Part shown: positions 15,992-23,193 of the stretch, piece by piece
Numbering within the stretch: position 1 is the stretch's first letter
How the letters are laid out: each line of letters begins with the position of its first letter
From: Planctomycetota bacterium
Lineage (GTDB): Bacteria; Planctomycetota; PLA2; JAEUHO01
Direction: 5' to 3'
DNA length: 24,188 nucleotides
Assembly (NCBI GenBank): GCA_026647295.1
Contig: JAPKHB010000015.1
Location: forward strand, 1 to 24,188
The notes under the pieces: model-generated
Seen by the model: the letters and a program-made list of their open reading frames with translations, nothing else
Told to the model about the DNA's origin: nothing
Database searches by the model: none
Program-made: the position numbers and the translations under genes

Positions 15992-16963
15992 TCAGTCGAT
16001 GCCCTGCGCCGCGAGCCAGCGCTCGGCGTCGAGCGCCCCCATGCAGCCGCTGCCCGCGGCCGTGACCGCCTGGCGGTAGACCTTGTCGGCCACGTCGCCG
16101 ACGGCGAACACGCCCTCGACGTTGGTCCGCGTGCTGGGCGGCGCGGGATGGACCACGTAGCCGGCCTCGTCGGTGGTGATCTGCCCGTCCAGGAACTTCG
16201 TGTTGGGCTCGTGCCCGATCGCGATGAACAGGCCGCGGCACTCCACGTCGCGCTCGGCCCCGGTGACGACGTCCTTCAGCCGCACCCCGGTGATGAAGGT
16301 GTCGCCGTGGACCTCGGTCACGACCGAGTTCCAGGCCATCTCCACCTTCGGGTTCCCGAGCACCCGGTCCTGCATCACCTTGGAGGCGCGCAACTCGGCG
16401 CGCCGATGCACGATCGTGACCTTGGAGGCGAACTTCGTCAGGTAGGAGGCCTCCTCCATGGCCGTGTCGCCGCCGCCCACCACCACCAGGTGCTGGTTGC
16501 GGAAGGCCGGCAGCGCCCCGTCGCACACGGCGCAGGCCGACACGCCCCCGCCGGACTGGGCCAGGCGCTGCTCGTTGTCGAGCCAGAGCCAGCGGGCCTT
16601 GGCCCCGGTGGCCACGATGACCGCGTGGGCGCGCACCGTGCCGTTCTCGCCGCTGACGAGTTCGAAGGGGCGGCGGGAGAAGTCGCAGCGGACGATGTCG
16701 TCCGTCACGACCCGCGTGCCGAAGCGCTCGGCCTGGCGCTTGAGGTCGGCCATCATCTCCTGGCCGGTCACGCCGTCGGGGTAGCCCGGGTAGTTCTCCA
16801 CCTCGGTGGTGAACATGAGCTGCCCGCCCGGGATCATCTGCTGGGAGGGCGCGCCCTCGAAGACGAGCGGCTCCAGGTTGGCCCGGGACGCGTACAGCGC
16901 CGCCGTCCAACCGGCCGGACCGGACCCGATGATGACCACCTTCTCGACGCCGGACTGGCTCAT
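15992..16963 (-). CDS. trxB: Thioredoxin-disulfide reductase
   Basis: Reduces thioredoxin with NADPH through FAD and a redox disulfide in the cytoplasm. At 323 aa it has the usual low-molecular-weight form. The FAD site is IIGSGPAGWTAALYA (about 11-25), and the redox pair is C144/C147 in SACAVCDGA. The NADPH fold is VVVGGGDTAMEEASYL, with the HRR motif (VHRRAELRASK) expected for NADPH. The C-terminal FAD motif is VFAVGDVADKVYRQAVTAAG. The ATG start has a GGAG about 12 nt upstream. It is preceded by the small TPR-like gene with an 81-nt gap and may have its own promoter. Confidence 0.96.
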   Translation of the reverse strand: MSQSGVEKVVIIGSGPAGWTAALYASRANLEPLVFEGAPSQQMIPGGQLMFTTEVENYPGYPDGVTGQEMMADLKRQAERFGTRVVTDDIVRCDFSRRPFELVSGENGTVRAHAVIVATGAKARWLWLDNEQRLAQSGGGVSACAVCDGALPAFRNQHLVVVGGGDTAMEEASYLTKFASKVTIVHRRAELRASKVMQDRVLGNPKVEMAWNSVVTEVHGDTFITGVRLKDVVTGAERDVECRGLFIAIGHEPNTKFLDGQITTDEAGYVVHPAPPSTRTNVEGVFAVGDVADKVYRQAVTAAGSGCMGALDAERWLAAQGID

Positions 16964-17044
16964 GGGGGTTCGTGCTCCGCGGGGGGGTGGCGGGCCCGGG
17001 GGCCCGCCAAGGGGGCGGATCGTACGCGAGCCCGGGGGGCGTCC

Positions 17045-17443
17045 CTACCGCCCGCCGGGCGGGACCCGCGAAAGCCCCGCGGCCTCCTCCCGCGCCTGGG
17101 CGGCCAGGGCGGGCCTCGGCCCGGCGAGCAGCGCCAACGCCTCGGTGTAGTGCAGCAGCGCGCGGTCCGTGCGGGGCGTGCGGGCCAGCACGCGGGCGAG
17201 CCCGAGCAGGCATTCCCCGAGTTCGGCCGGGTCATCTCCCACCCGCGCCTGCTGGACCGCCGTGCGCGCGGCGCTCTCGGCCTCGCCGAACGCCCCGGCA
17301 TCGAGCAGGGCCGCGGCGAGCCCCCGGTAGGCGCGCAGCAGCTCGGGCTGGCGGCCGGCGGCCCGTGCGGCCTCCCGTTCGCGGCGCAGCCGCGCCAGGC
17401 GCGCGGGAAGGGGTTCGGCCGCGGGGTCGCCGGCGTCCGTCAC
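17045..17443 (-). CDS. Small TPR-like helical protein
   Basis: 132 aa from a GTG start. Helical pairs resemble tetratricopeptide repeats: LLRAYRGLAAALLDAGAFGEAESAARTA, GECLLGLARVLARTP and RALLHYTEALALL (about residues 35-115). This suggests a protein-binding scaffold in the cytoplasm. There is no signal peptide or membrane segment. Upstream in-frame codons back to 17542 exist, but they overlap the neighbouring gene and read as low-complexity Cys/Ser/Arg, so I chose the GTG at 17441-17443. It lies 37 nt after the unknown acidic protein and probably belongs to the same transcript as iscA. Confidence 0.6.
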   Translation of the reverse strand: MTDAGDPAAEPLPARLARLRREREAARAAGRQPELLRAYRGLAAALLDAGAFGEAESAARTAVQQARVGDDPAELGECLLGLARVLARTPRTDRALLHYTEALALLAGPRPALAAQAREEAAGLSRVPPGGR

Positions 17444-17480
17444 GACGCCAGCGTATGCGCCGCGGGCGGCCTCGCCACCG

Positions 17481-18068
17481 CTACAGCGACTCCTCCCGGG
17501 CGAGCCAGCGCAGCACGGCGAGCAGCAGCCCGATGCGCGCAAGGTTCCACAGGACGGTGCGCCCGGCCGCCGCGCCCACCGGCGCGGCCGGCAGGCCGGC
17601 CTCGGCGACCAGCGCGTCGAGGGCAGGCGCCGCCGCCTCGACCAGCTTCCAGGCGCGGCCCTCGCGCCCGCGGCGGGCCGGGACGCCCTGGCCGACCAGC
17701 GCCCGCTCGAGCGACTCGAACGAGTCCGCGACCAGGTCCTCGAAGGCCTCCTCCTCCTCGTCGGAGAGGGACTCCAGGCCCCCGAGGCTCTCGTCCGGGT
17801 CCACGCGGCCGACGCCGGCGGCCAGGATGGCCAGGGTGGCCACGTACGCCAGGCGCAGCACGTCGCGCGCCTGGGCGCAGGCGAGGGCCCCGCCCTCCAG
17901 GTCGTCCTCGTCGAGCGCCGCCGCGTCCACGAGGCGCACGAAGCGCGGCGCGTCGGCGCAGAGCGCGTCCCAATCGAAGCAGGGCGGGAAGGCCGCCTCG
18001 AGCGCCGGGCCCCGGCGGGCGAGCGCCTCCTCCACCCAGTGGCGTAGCGCCGGCGAAAGCGCGCTCAC
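17481..18068 (-). CDS. Unknown acidic helical protein coupled to iscA
   Basis: 195 aa from a GTG that overlaps the iscA/erpA stop (GTGA), so it is almost certainly translated with it. The sequence is helix-rich and acidic in the middle (ESLSDEEEEAFEDLVADSFE). It has a hydrophobic patch at about 70-88 (LRLAYVATLAILAAGVG) and a C-terminal hydrophobic helix (WNLARIGLLLAVLRWLA) that could be a peripheral membrane contact. I see no known motif, no CxxC and no signal peptide. The overlap with an Fe-S carrier makes a role in Fe-S assembly worth considering, but nothing in the sequence shows it. Confidence 0.65.
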   Translation of the reverse strand: MSALSPALRHWVEEALARRGPALEAAFPPCFDWDALCADAPRFVRLVDAAALDEDDLEGGALACAQARDVLRLAYVATLAILAAGVGRVDPDESLGGLESLSDEEEEAFEDLVADSFESLERALVGQGVPARRGREGRAWKLVEAAAPALDALVAEAGLPAAPVGAAAGRTVLWNLARIGLLLAVLRWLAREESL

Positions 18069-18400
18069 GCGGTGAACGAGGTCCCGCACCCGCAGGTGCC
18101 CTTCGCCTTCGGGTTCTCGAAGGTGAAGCCGCTCTCCATCATCGTCTGGTGGTAGCCGATGCGCGTGCCGTCCACGAACAGCGCCGACTTGGGGTCGCAG
18201 TAGACCTCCACCCCTTCGCTCTCCCAGACGTGGTCGTGGTCCTGCGGGGCCCGGTCGAGCTGGATCTGGTAGGAGAGGCCCGAACAGCCCCCGCCCACCA
18301 CCTTGACCCTGAGCCCCCGGGCGTCCTGCTGGCCGGGCTGCTGCATCAGTTCCTTCACCTTGCGGGCGGCTTCGGGGGAGAGCTGGATGGGCATGGGCAT
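18065..18400 (-). CDS. A-type iron-sulfur cluster carrier (IscA/ErpA/HesB family)
   Basis: 111 aa, the usual length. The three cluster-binding cysteines are present: C39 in VVGGGCSGLSYQ, and C103 and C105 in KGTCGCGTSF. The protein passes Fe-S clusters to apo-enzymes in the cytoplasm. In this genome the many clusters of complex I would be natural clients. There are two possible ATG starts, at 18398-18400 and 18392-18394; GGAG lies just before the first. An extra cysteine, C68 (VEVYCDPKS), is not part of the canonical triad. The IscA, ErpA and SufA types cannot be told apart here, so no symbol is given. Two dispersed repeats lie in its upstream spacer. Confidence 0.92.
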   Translation of the reverse strand: MPMPIQLSPEAARKVKELMQQPGQQDARGLRVKVVGGGCSGLSYQIQLDRAPQDHDHVWESEGVEVYCDPKSALFVDGTRIGYHQTMMESGFTFENPKAKGTCGCGTSFTA

Positions 18401-18484
18401 GGACTCCGCGGGCCCCCGGCCCGGGCCGGGGACCGGGAAACCATCCTACCCTCGCCCGGTGGTACGCACCTCGATTGCCCATAC

Positions 18485-18613
18485 GGAGCCAGGCTCCGGT
18501 GCATCATTCGAGATTCGAGGGCCTTCGCGCGCCGGCAGGCTCCTCCCGCTGCGCTCCGCGCTCCCGCGCGGACTGTGCGCTGCGCCGCCGCAAGGCGGCG
18601 GCTACGCGGCAGG
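18485..18613 (+). repeat. Dispersed repeat, copy A (long form)
   Basis: The head at 18485-18511 is a palindrome GGAGCC-A-GGCTCC followed by GGTGCATCATTCGA. The body includes CTTCGCGCGCCGG and the block at 18553-18579 (GCTCCGCGCT...GACTGTGCG). The tail holds a hairpin and GGCTACGCGGC. The head is identical in copy B and nearly identical in copy C. An extra ATTCGAG duplication follows the head only in this copy. Confidence 0.8.
18583..18600 (+). other. GCAA-tetraloop hairpin inside repeat copy A
   Basis: CGCCGCC-GCAA-GGCGGCG forms a perfect 7-bp GC stem closed by a GNRA-type loop in plus-strand RNA; the minus-strand loop would be TTGC. Copy C of the repeat lacks this module: its flanks (GTGCG and GGCTACGCGG) are joined directly there. 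This suggests a movable or deletable structural part. Confidence 0.6.
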
Positions 18614-18649
18614 AGGGCTATTCCGTACCCCCCCTGCACCCCTCACGGT

Positions 18650-18724
18650 GGAGCCAGGCTCCGGTGCATCATTCGAGGGCCTTCGCGCGCCGGGACGCTC
18701 CCCCCGCTGCGCTCCGCGCTCCCC
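18650..18724 (+). repeat. Dispersed repeat, copy B (short form)
   Basis: The 27-bp head at 18650-18676 is identical to copy A. The body GGGCCTTCGCGCGCCGG and CCGCTGCGCTCCGCGCTCCC follow copy A closely. Similarity then ends, and the tail with the hairpin and GGCTACGCGG is missing. It lies 165 bp from copy A in the same orientation. Confidence 0.8.
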
Positions 18725-18843
18725 CGGCCCGGCAGCCCAGCCCGGAGTCCAGGGCCGTTCCCGTGCGATCGGGTCGCCGGGCCAAAGCGCCGGCCCGCAT
18801 CCCGCGGGCCGCACTTCGGTACCTCCTACCCGTGAACGCTGGC

Positions 18844-19284
18844 CTAGCCTCCCGGGCCGTCGGCCCCCATGTACTGCTCGAGGGCGCGCACGTCCTCGGC
18901 GAGCCGGGTCACCTGGTGGCGCAGCAGGTTGCGGATCGAGAGCATCCCGAGCACGGTCCCCTTGCCGTCGGTGATCGGCAGGTGGCGGAAGTGGTTCGTG
19001 AGCATCAGTTCCAGCGCGCGGTGGCGGGGGGTGTCGGCGGCGACCTCCACCGGACCGGCCACCATCACGTCGCCCACGCGCGTGGCGCGCGGGTCCAGGT
19101 CGCGCGCCACCACGCGCTTCATCAGGTCGCGCTCCGTGAAGATGCCGACGAGCACGCCGTCCTTGACGACGGCCACGGCGCCGACCCGGGCCTGGACCAT
19201 CGCGTCGACGGCCTCCCGCACCGGGGTCTCGGGCGCGACGCAGATCGGCGGGTGGTGGGAGATCTTGAGCAGCGGCTGGGTCAT
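18844..19284 (-). CDS. Two-CBS-domain protein
   Basis: 146 aa made almost only of a CBS pair: the first about residues 8-62 (VREAVDAMVQARVGAVAVVK, LVGIFTERDLMKRV) and the second about 72-128 (VGDVMVAGPVEVAADTP, HFRHLPITD, VLGMLSIRNLLRH). Such stand-alone pairs bind adenine nucleotides or similar ligands and act as energy or redox sensors. The partner is not evident. The ATG start has a very good ribosome site (AAAGGAG, about 7 nt upstream), the strongest in the window. A short coil (LAEDVRALEQYMGA) ends the protein. It is separated from the ABC gene by 173 nt. Confidence 0.93.
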   Translation of the reverse strand: MTQPLLKISHHPPICVAPETPVREAVDAMVQARVGAVAVVKDGVLVGIFTERDLMKRVVARDLDPRATRVGDVMVAGPVEVAADTPRHRALELMLTNHFRHLPITDGKGTVLGMLSIRNLLRHQVTRLAEDVRALEQYMGADGPGG

Positions 19285-19457
19285 GGACGGGCTCCTTTGG
19301 CGTGACGACCTCCCACCCCCGGTCATCCCGGCGTACGTCCCCCGCCTCCCATTGTGCCCCGGATCGGCCCTGGCGCGCAAGGCGGCCGCCGGATTGCCGG
19401 CCCGCCCGCGCGCCCCCCACCGACGCCGCCCCGGCTCCCCCCGCCCCAGGGCCCGCG

Positions 19458-21275
19458 TCAGGCCCCCGCCGCGGGGGCGCGCGCCTTGCGCTCGGCCTGG
19501 CGCCGCCGGATCGCCTCCAGGTCCCCGCGCGGCACCGCGGCGATGAGGCGCCGCGTGTACTCCTCGCGCGGGTTGGCGTAGATCTCGTGCGCGATCCCCA
19601 TCTCCACGATCTTCCCCGCGCGCATCACCGCCATCGTGTCCGAGGCGAACTTCACGACCGAGAGGTCGTGGCTGATGAAGATGTAGGTGAAGCCGTGCGA
19701 CTCCTGCAGGTCCTTGAGCAGGTTGAGCACCTGCGCCTGCACGGACACGTCCAGCGCCGACACGCTCTCGTCGCACACGATGAAGGTGGGGTTGAGGGCC
19801 AGGGCCCGGGCGATGGAGATGCGCTGGCGCTGCCCGCCGGAGAACTCGTGCGGGTAGCGGTTGGCGTGCGCCGCGGCCAGCCCGACCTCCTCCAGGAGGT
19901 GGACGACGCGTTCCTGGCGCTCGGCCTTGGTGGCCACGAGCCGGTGCACCTCCATGGGCTCGGCGATCATGTCCCCGACGGTCATCCGGGGGTTGAGCGA
20001 GGAGTAGGGGTCCTGGAAGATGATCTGCATGCGCCGGCGCACGTCGCGGAACGCCGCGCCGGAGAGCGTCGCGATGTCGCGCCCCTCGAAGCGCACCTGG
20101 CCCTCGACACGGATGCCGCCGCGGGACTCGATCAGGCGCAGGATCGCGCGGCCGGCGGTCGTCTTTCCGCAACCCGACTCCCCCACCAGCCCCAGCGTCT
20201 GGCCGGGCCAGACGTCGAACGAGATGCCGTCCACGGCCTTCACGTAGTCGCGCACGCGGCTGAAGACGCCCTTGCGGATGGGGAACCAGACCTTGAGGTC
20301 CCGCACCGAGAGCAGCGGCTCGCCCGTCGGCTCGGTCAACTTGGGCCGACCGGCCGACTCGAGCTTCTTGAGGTCCTCCGGCGCGACCGCCTTCTCCTTC
20401 ACCACCAGCCGGTGCTCCGCGTCCAGGTGCCAGCTCATGAACGTCGCGGTGGTGGGCAGCCGGCGGTACTTCGTGTCGAGCACGGGGCGGCAGGCGAGCA
20501 GGCTGCGGGTGTAGGGGTGCTGGGGCCGGGCGTAGATGTCGTACACGTCGCCGTACTCGACGAGGTGCCCCTGGAACATCACGGCCACCTTGTCGGCGAT
20601 CTCGGCGATCACGCCCAGGTCGTGGGTGATGAAGAGGATGGACATCCCGCGTTCGTCGCGCAGGCGCCGGAGCAGGTCGAGGATCTGCGCCTGGATGGTC
20701 ACGTCCAGCGCGGTGGTCGGCTCGTCGGCGATCAGCAACTTGGGGTTGCAGGAAAGCGCCATGGCGATCATGACGCGCTGCTTCTGTCCGCCGCTCAACT
20801 CATGCGGGAAGGCGTCGAGCCGCCGTTCGGGGTCGGGGATGTCGACCTCCTGGAACAGGGCCAGCGCGCGGGCGCGCGCCTCCTCGCGCGACACCTTCTC
20901 GTGGACGAGGATGGGCTCCATCACCTGGTCGCCCACCGTGAACACGGGGTTGAGCGAGGTCATGGGCTCCTGGAAGATCATCCCGATGTCCTTGCCGCGG
21001 ATGCTGCGCATGGCGGACGGCGGCAGGCGGACCACGTCGCGCCCGAGGAACGAGACGCGGCCCGCCTCGATGCGCGCCGTCTCCGGCGGCAGGAGCCGCA
21101 TCAGCGTGAGCGCCGTCACCGACTTGCCCGAGCCGCTCTCCCCCACCACGCCGAGCGTCTCGCCCGGGTCGAGCGTGAGCCGGGCCGAGGGATCGAGGTC
21201 CACGGCGCGCACGACACGGTCCTCGGTGTGGAAGAAGGTCTTGAGCCCGGAGATCTCGAGCAGGGGTTGCGTCAT
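19458..21275 (-). CDS. Fused double-ATPase of a peptide/nickel-type ABC transporter (DppD-DppF-like)
   Basis: 605 aa, two ATP-binding halves in one chain, as in GsiA or YejF. The first half has Walker A GESGSGKS (45-52), signature LSGGQKQR (159-166), Walker B LLIADEP (DE 183-184) and the H-loop ITHDLG. The second half has Walker A GESGCGKT (364-371), signature FSGGQRQR and Walker B FIVCDESVSALD. Each ATPase half is followed by the HPYT/EYTR-type tail of the oligopeptide family. Both halves look active. It would energise import of peptides or similar solutes at the inner membrane. No permease or binding-protein gene lies next to it: dut is upstream and the CBS gene downstream. A charged linker at about 270-318 joins the halves. 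The ribosome site is weak. Confidence 0.95.
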   Translation of the reverse strand: MTQPLLEISGLKTFFHTEDRVVRAVDLDPSARLTLDPGETLGVVGESGSGKSVTALTLMRLLPPETARIEAGRVSFLGRDVVRLPPSAMRSIRGKDIGMIFQEPMTSLNPVFTVGDQVMEPILVHEKVSREEARARALALFQEVDIPDPERRLDAFPHELSGGQKQRVMIAMALSCNPKLLIADEPTTALDVTIQAQILDLLRRLRDERGMSILFITHDLGVIAEIADKVAVMFQGHLVEYGDVYDIYARPQHPYTRSLLACRPVLDTKYRRLPTTATFMSWHLDAEHRLVVKEKAVAPEDLKKLESAGRPKLTEPTGEPLLSVRDLKVWFPIRKGVFSRVRDYVKAVDGISFDVWPGQTLGLVGESGCGKTTAGRAILRLIESRGGIRVEGQVRFEGRDIATLSGAAFRDVRRRMQIIFQDPYSSLNPRMTVGDMIAEPMEVHRLVATKAERQERVVHLLEEVGLAAAHANRYPHEFSGGQRQRISIARALALNPTFIVCDESVSALDVSVQAQVLNLLKDLQESHGFTYIFISHDLSVVKFASDTMAVMRAGKIVEMGIAHEIYANPREEYTRRLIAAVPRGDLEAIRRRQAERKARAPAAGA

Positions 21276-21358
21276 GGCCGGCGGATTGTCCGGGGGCCGG
21301 CGCACCCTGTCAACGCCGCCCGTACGGAGGCGGGCGGCGCCCCTCGATCGACCGTACC

Positions 21359-21456
21359 GAGCCAGGCTCCGGTGCATCATTCGATGCGAACCCGTGGGGG
21401 GCCGTCGCGTCGCCGCGCGCTCCGCGCGCCCGCGCGGACCGTGCGAGGCTACGCGG
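21359..21456 (+). repeat. Dispersed repeat, copy C, overlapping the end of dut
   Basis: The head at 21359-21384 matches copies A and B except that the first palindrome arm reads CGAGCC. The body block 21419-21445 matches copy A (18553-18579) at about 25 of 27 positions. The tail GGCTACGCGG then follows without the hairpin module. The CTA in the tail is the stop codon of dut on the minus strand. It lies in the 173-bp spacer between dut and the ABC gene, same orientation as A and B. Confidence 0.7.
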
Positions 21457-21904
21457 TGCCCGTGTGGCCGAACCCCCCCGCGCCGCGATCGGTGGCGCCG
21501 AGCGTGGCGCACGGGGCCCAGGCGGCCCGCGCGACGGGCGCGACGACGAGTTGGGCGACGCGCGTGCCGCGCTCGATCGTCACCGGCTCGGCGCCGAGGT
21601 TGGCCAGGAGCACCTGCACCTCGCCGCGGTAGTCGCTGTCGATCGTGCCCGGCGCGTTGAGGCAGGTGAGCCCGTGGCGCAACGCGAGCCCGCTGCGCGG
21701 CCGCACCTGCGCCTCGAAGCCGGCCGGCAGCGCGATCCGCAGCCCCGTCGGGATCAGGGCGCGTCCGCCCGGCGCGAGGGTGAGCGGCCCGGCGAGCGCC
21801 GCGCGCAGGTCCATGCCGGCGGCGCCGGGCGTCTCGTAGGCGGGCAGCCCGAGGCCCGCGGCGTGCGGCAGGGTCTCGACCGGGACGGTGACGCGCGCGG
21901 GCAC
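21449..21904 (-). CDS. dut: dUTP diphosphatase
   Basis: Hydrolyses dUTP to dUMP, keeping uracil out of DNA. At 151 aa it is a trimeric type. All five motifs are present in order: AGMDLRA (29-35), RPRSGLA (68-74), NAPGTIDSDYRGE (83-95, catalytic D89), RGTRVAQLVV (112-121) and RGAGGFGHTG (140-149). The start is GTG 21902-21904, 30 nt after the anmK stop, so the two are probably co-transcribed. The last residues and the TAG stop fall within the tail of repeat copy C, so the natural C terminus may have been replaced without touching motif five. Confidence 0.96.
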   Translation of the reverse strand: MPARVTVPVETLPHAAGLGLPAYETPGAAGMDLRAALAGPLTLAPGGRALIPTGLRIALPAGFEAQVRPRSGLALRHGLTCLNAPGTIDSDYRGEVQVLLANLGAEPVTIERGTRVAQLVVAPVARAAWAPCATLGATDRGAGGFGHTGTA

Positions 21905-21934
21905 CCCGGCGAGGCTACCCGCCGCCCCCCCCGC

Positions 21935-23086
21935 TCACGGCGTGAGCGTGCCCAGCACGACGGGGTGGCGCGCCCCGGTGGCCGAGGGCACGTTGCCCGG
22001 CTCGCCGCACAGGGTGGCGTCGGCGAGCAGGGCGAAGGCCACCGCCTCCTTCGCGTCGGGCCAGGGCTCGGGCAGCGGCTCCAGCGCGACGCCCAGCGGG
22101 GCCAGGTGCGCCCGCAGCGCCGCCATCAGCGTGGGGTTCCGGCAGCCCCCGCCGCTCGCGCGCAGCGGCGAGCAGCCGCCAAAGCGCGGCAGCACGAAGG
22201 CCGCCAGGGCGTCGCGCACGACGAGCGCCGAGAACTCGACCGCGCTGCGCACGAGGTCGGCGGCGCCCAGGGCGGGAAACGCGGCGCGGAGTTCCGCGGC
22301 CAGGGGCGCCGAGAAGGTGGCGTAGCCCGCGCTGCGGGGCGGGGGCTGCGCCAACCAGTGGCGCCGGCGCCGGTACAGGTCCAGCAGCACCTCGTCGCAC
22401 ACGGCCCCGCCGGCGCTCAAGGCGCCGTCCCGGTCGATGTCGCCGGTCGCGGCGCGCGCCAGGGCGTCGATCAGCGCGTTGGCGGGGCCCGCGTCGAAGG
22501 CCAGGATCTCCTCGGCGCGCGCGGGCAGCACGCTCACGTTGGCGATGCTGCCCAGGTTGAGGCACCCGCTGACCGCGCCCGGCCGCGCGTGTAGCAGCCA
22601 GTCCGCCCGCGGCACGAGCGGCGCCCCTTCGCCGCCGGCCGCCACGTCCCGCGCGCGGAAGTCGCTCACGACGGGGACCCCCAGGCGCTCGGCCAGCACC
22701 GCCGCCTGGCCGAGTTGGAGGGTGGCGGCGGGGCGCCCGGCGGCGCGCGGGTGGTGGGCGACCGTCTGCCCGTGGCTGCCGACCAGGTCGACGGGGCCGT
22801 GGACGGCCAGGAACTCGAGCGCCGCGGCCGCCCACGCCTCGGCCAGGTCGAAGTCCAGGCGGGCGAGCTCCGGCGCGGCGGCCTCGGGGGCCGCCGCGAG
22901 CCGGGCCCAGAGCTCCGGCCCGTAGGGGACCGTGCGGGCCGCCTCGACCTGCACCTCCAGGGCCGGGCTCCGGCGCACCCGCACGAGGGCGAGGTCGAGC
23001 CCGTCGCGGCTCATGCCGGACATCAGCCCGAGGATCCGGCGCTCGGGCCGGCGCCGCAACTCTTCCAGGCGTTCCCAGGGACCCAT
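21935..23086 (-). CDS. anmK: Anhydro-N-acetylmuramic acid kinase
   Basis: Opens and phosphorylates anhydro-MurNAc during recycling of cell-wall fragments. 383 aa, usual length. ASKHA-fold motifs are visible: LGLMSGMSRDGLDLALV (about 19-35; the common form is GLMSGTSLDGID, so Thr to Met and Leu to Arg are changed), GSHGQTVAHHP, GGEGAPLVPRAD, LNLGSIANVSVL, FDAGPANALID, and GGGCRNPTLM near the C terminus, with the ending EPGNVPSATGARHPVVLG. The ATG start is in a short divergent spacer facing the VWA gene. A small palindrome, GCTCAC-GGC-GTGAGC (21934-21948), spans the stop codon. Its presence suggests a peptidoglycan wall that is turned over. Confidence 0.95.
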   Translation of the reverse strand: MGPWERLEELRRRPERRILGLMSGMSRDGLDLALVRVRRSPALEVQVEAARTVPYGPELWARLAAAPEAAAPELARLDFDLAEAWAAAALEFLAVHGPVDLVGSHGQTVAHHPRAAGRPAATLQLGQAAVLAERLGVPVVSDFRARDVAAGGEGAPLVPRADWLLHARPGAVSGCLNLGSIANVSVLPARAEEILAFDAGPANALIDALARAATGDIDRDGALSAGGAVCDEVLLDLYRRRRHWLAQPPPRSAGYATFSAPLAAELRAAFPALGAADLVRSAVEFSALVVRDALAAFVLPRFGGCSPLRASGGGCRNPTLMAALRAHLAPLGVALEPLPEPWPDAKEAVAFALLADATLCGEPGNVPSATGARHPVVLGTLTP

Positions 23087-23193
23087 GCGCCGGGCGACTC
23101 TACCGGGGCCGTCCCGCCCGCGGCTCCCGGAACCGGCGAACGCCCCCCCCGCGGGCCGTGTCCGATGGAGAGGTCCCCCCCGGAGCCCGCCCC
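23087..23193. promoter_or_regulatory. Divergent spacer, anmK and VWA gene
   Basis: 107 bp between two divergent starts. It must contain or overlap both promoters, but no clear -10/-35 pair is visible in this GC-rich run. A GGAG at about 23181-23184 lies some 9 nt before the VWA ATG and is its likely ribosome site. AGAGG at about 23168 is too far upstream. Confidence 0.4.

Larger units (their letters stand above)
18401..18843. other. 443-bp non-coding spacer with two dispersed repeats
   Basis: No convincing gene lies between the CBS gene stop and the iscA start. The spacer holds repeat copies A and B (listed separately) and a strong GCAA-loop hairpin. Reading frames through it simply translate the repeats. 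The stretch next to iscA (18401-18470) must contain its leader and perhaps its promoter, but I see no good boxes. The stretch 18725-18843 is GC-rich and featureless apart from a CCCGCGGG palindrome. Confidence 0.6.

Noticed and set aside
17444..17542. Longer N terminus of the TPR-like protein, with many cysteines
   Set aside because: It lies antisense-free but overlaps the end of the acidic protein gene in another frame and reads as a shadow translation.
18475..18840. Plus- and minus-strand open frames in the spacer beside iscA
   Set aside because: They merely translate the dispersed repeat copies, have no ribosome sites and resemble no protein family.
19270..21275. The CBS protein and the ABC ATPase both begin MTQPLL-x-IS, suggesting a duplicated 5' end
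   Set aside because: Only about eight codons match, the third bases differ, and there is no similarity upstream or downstream, so it is probably chance.
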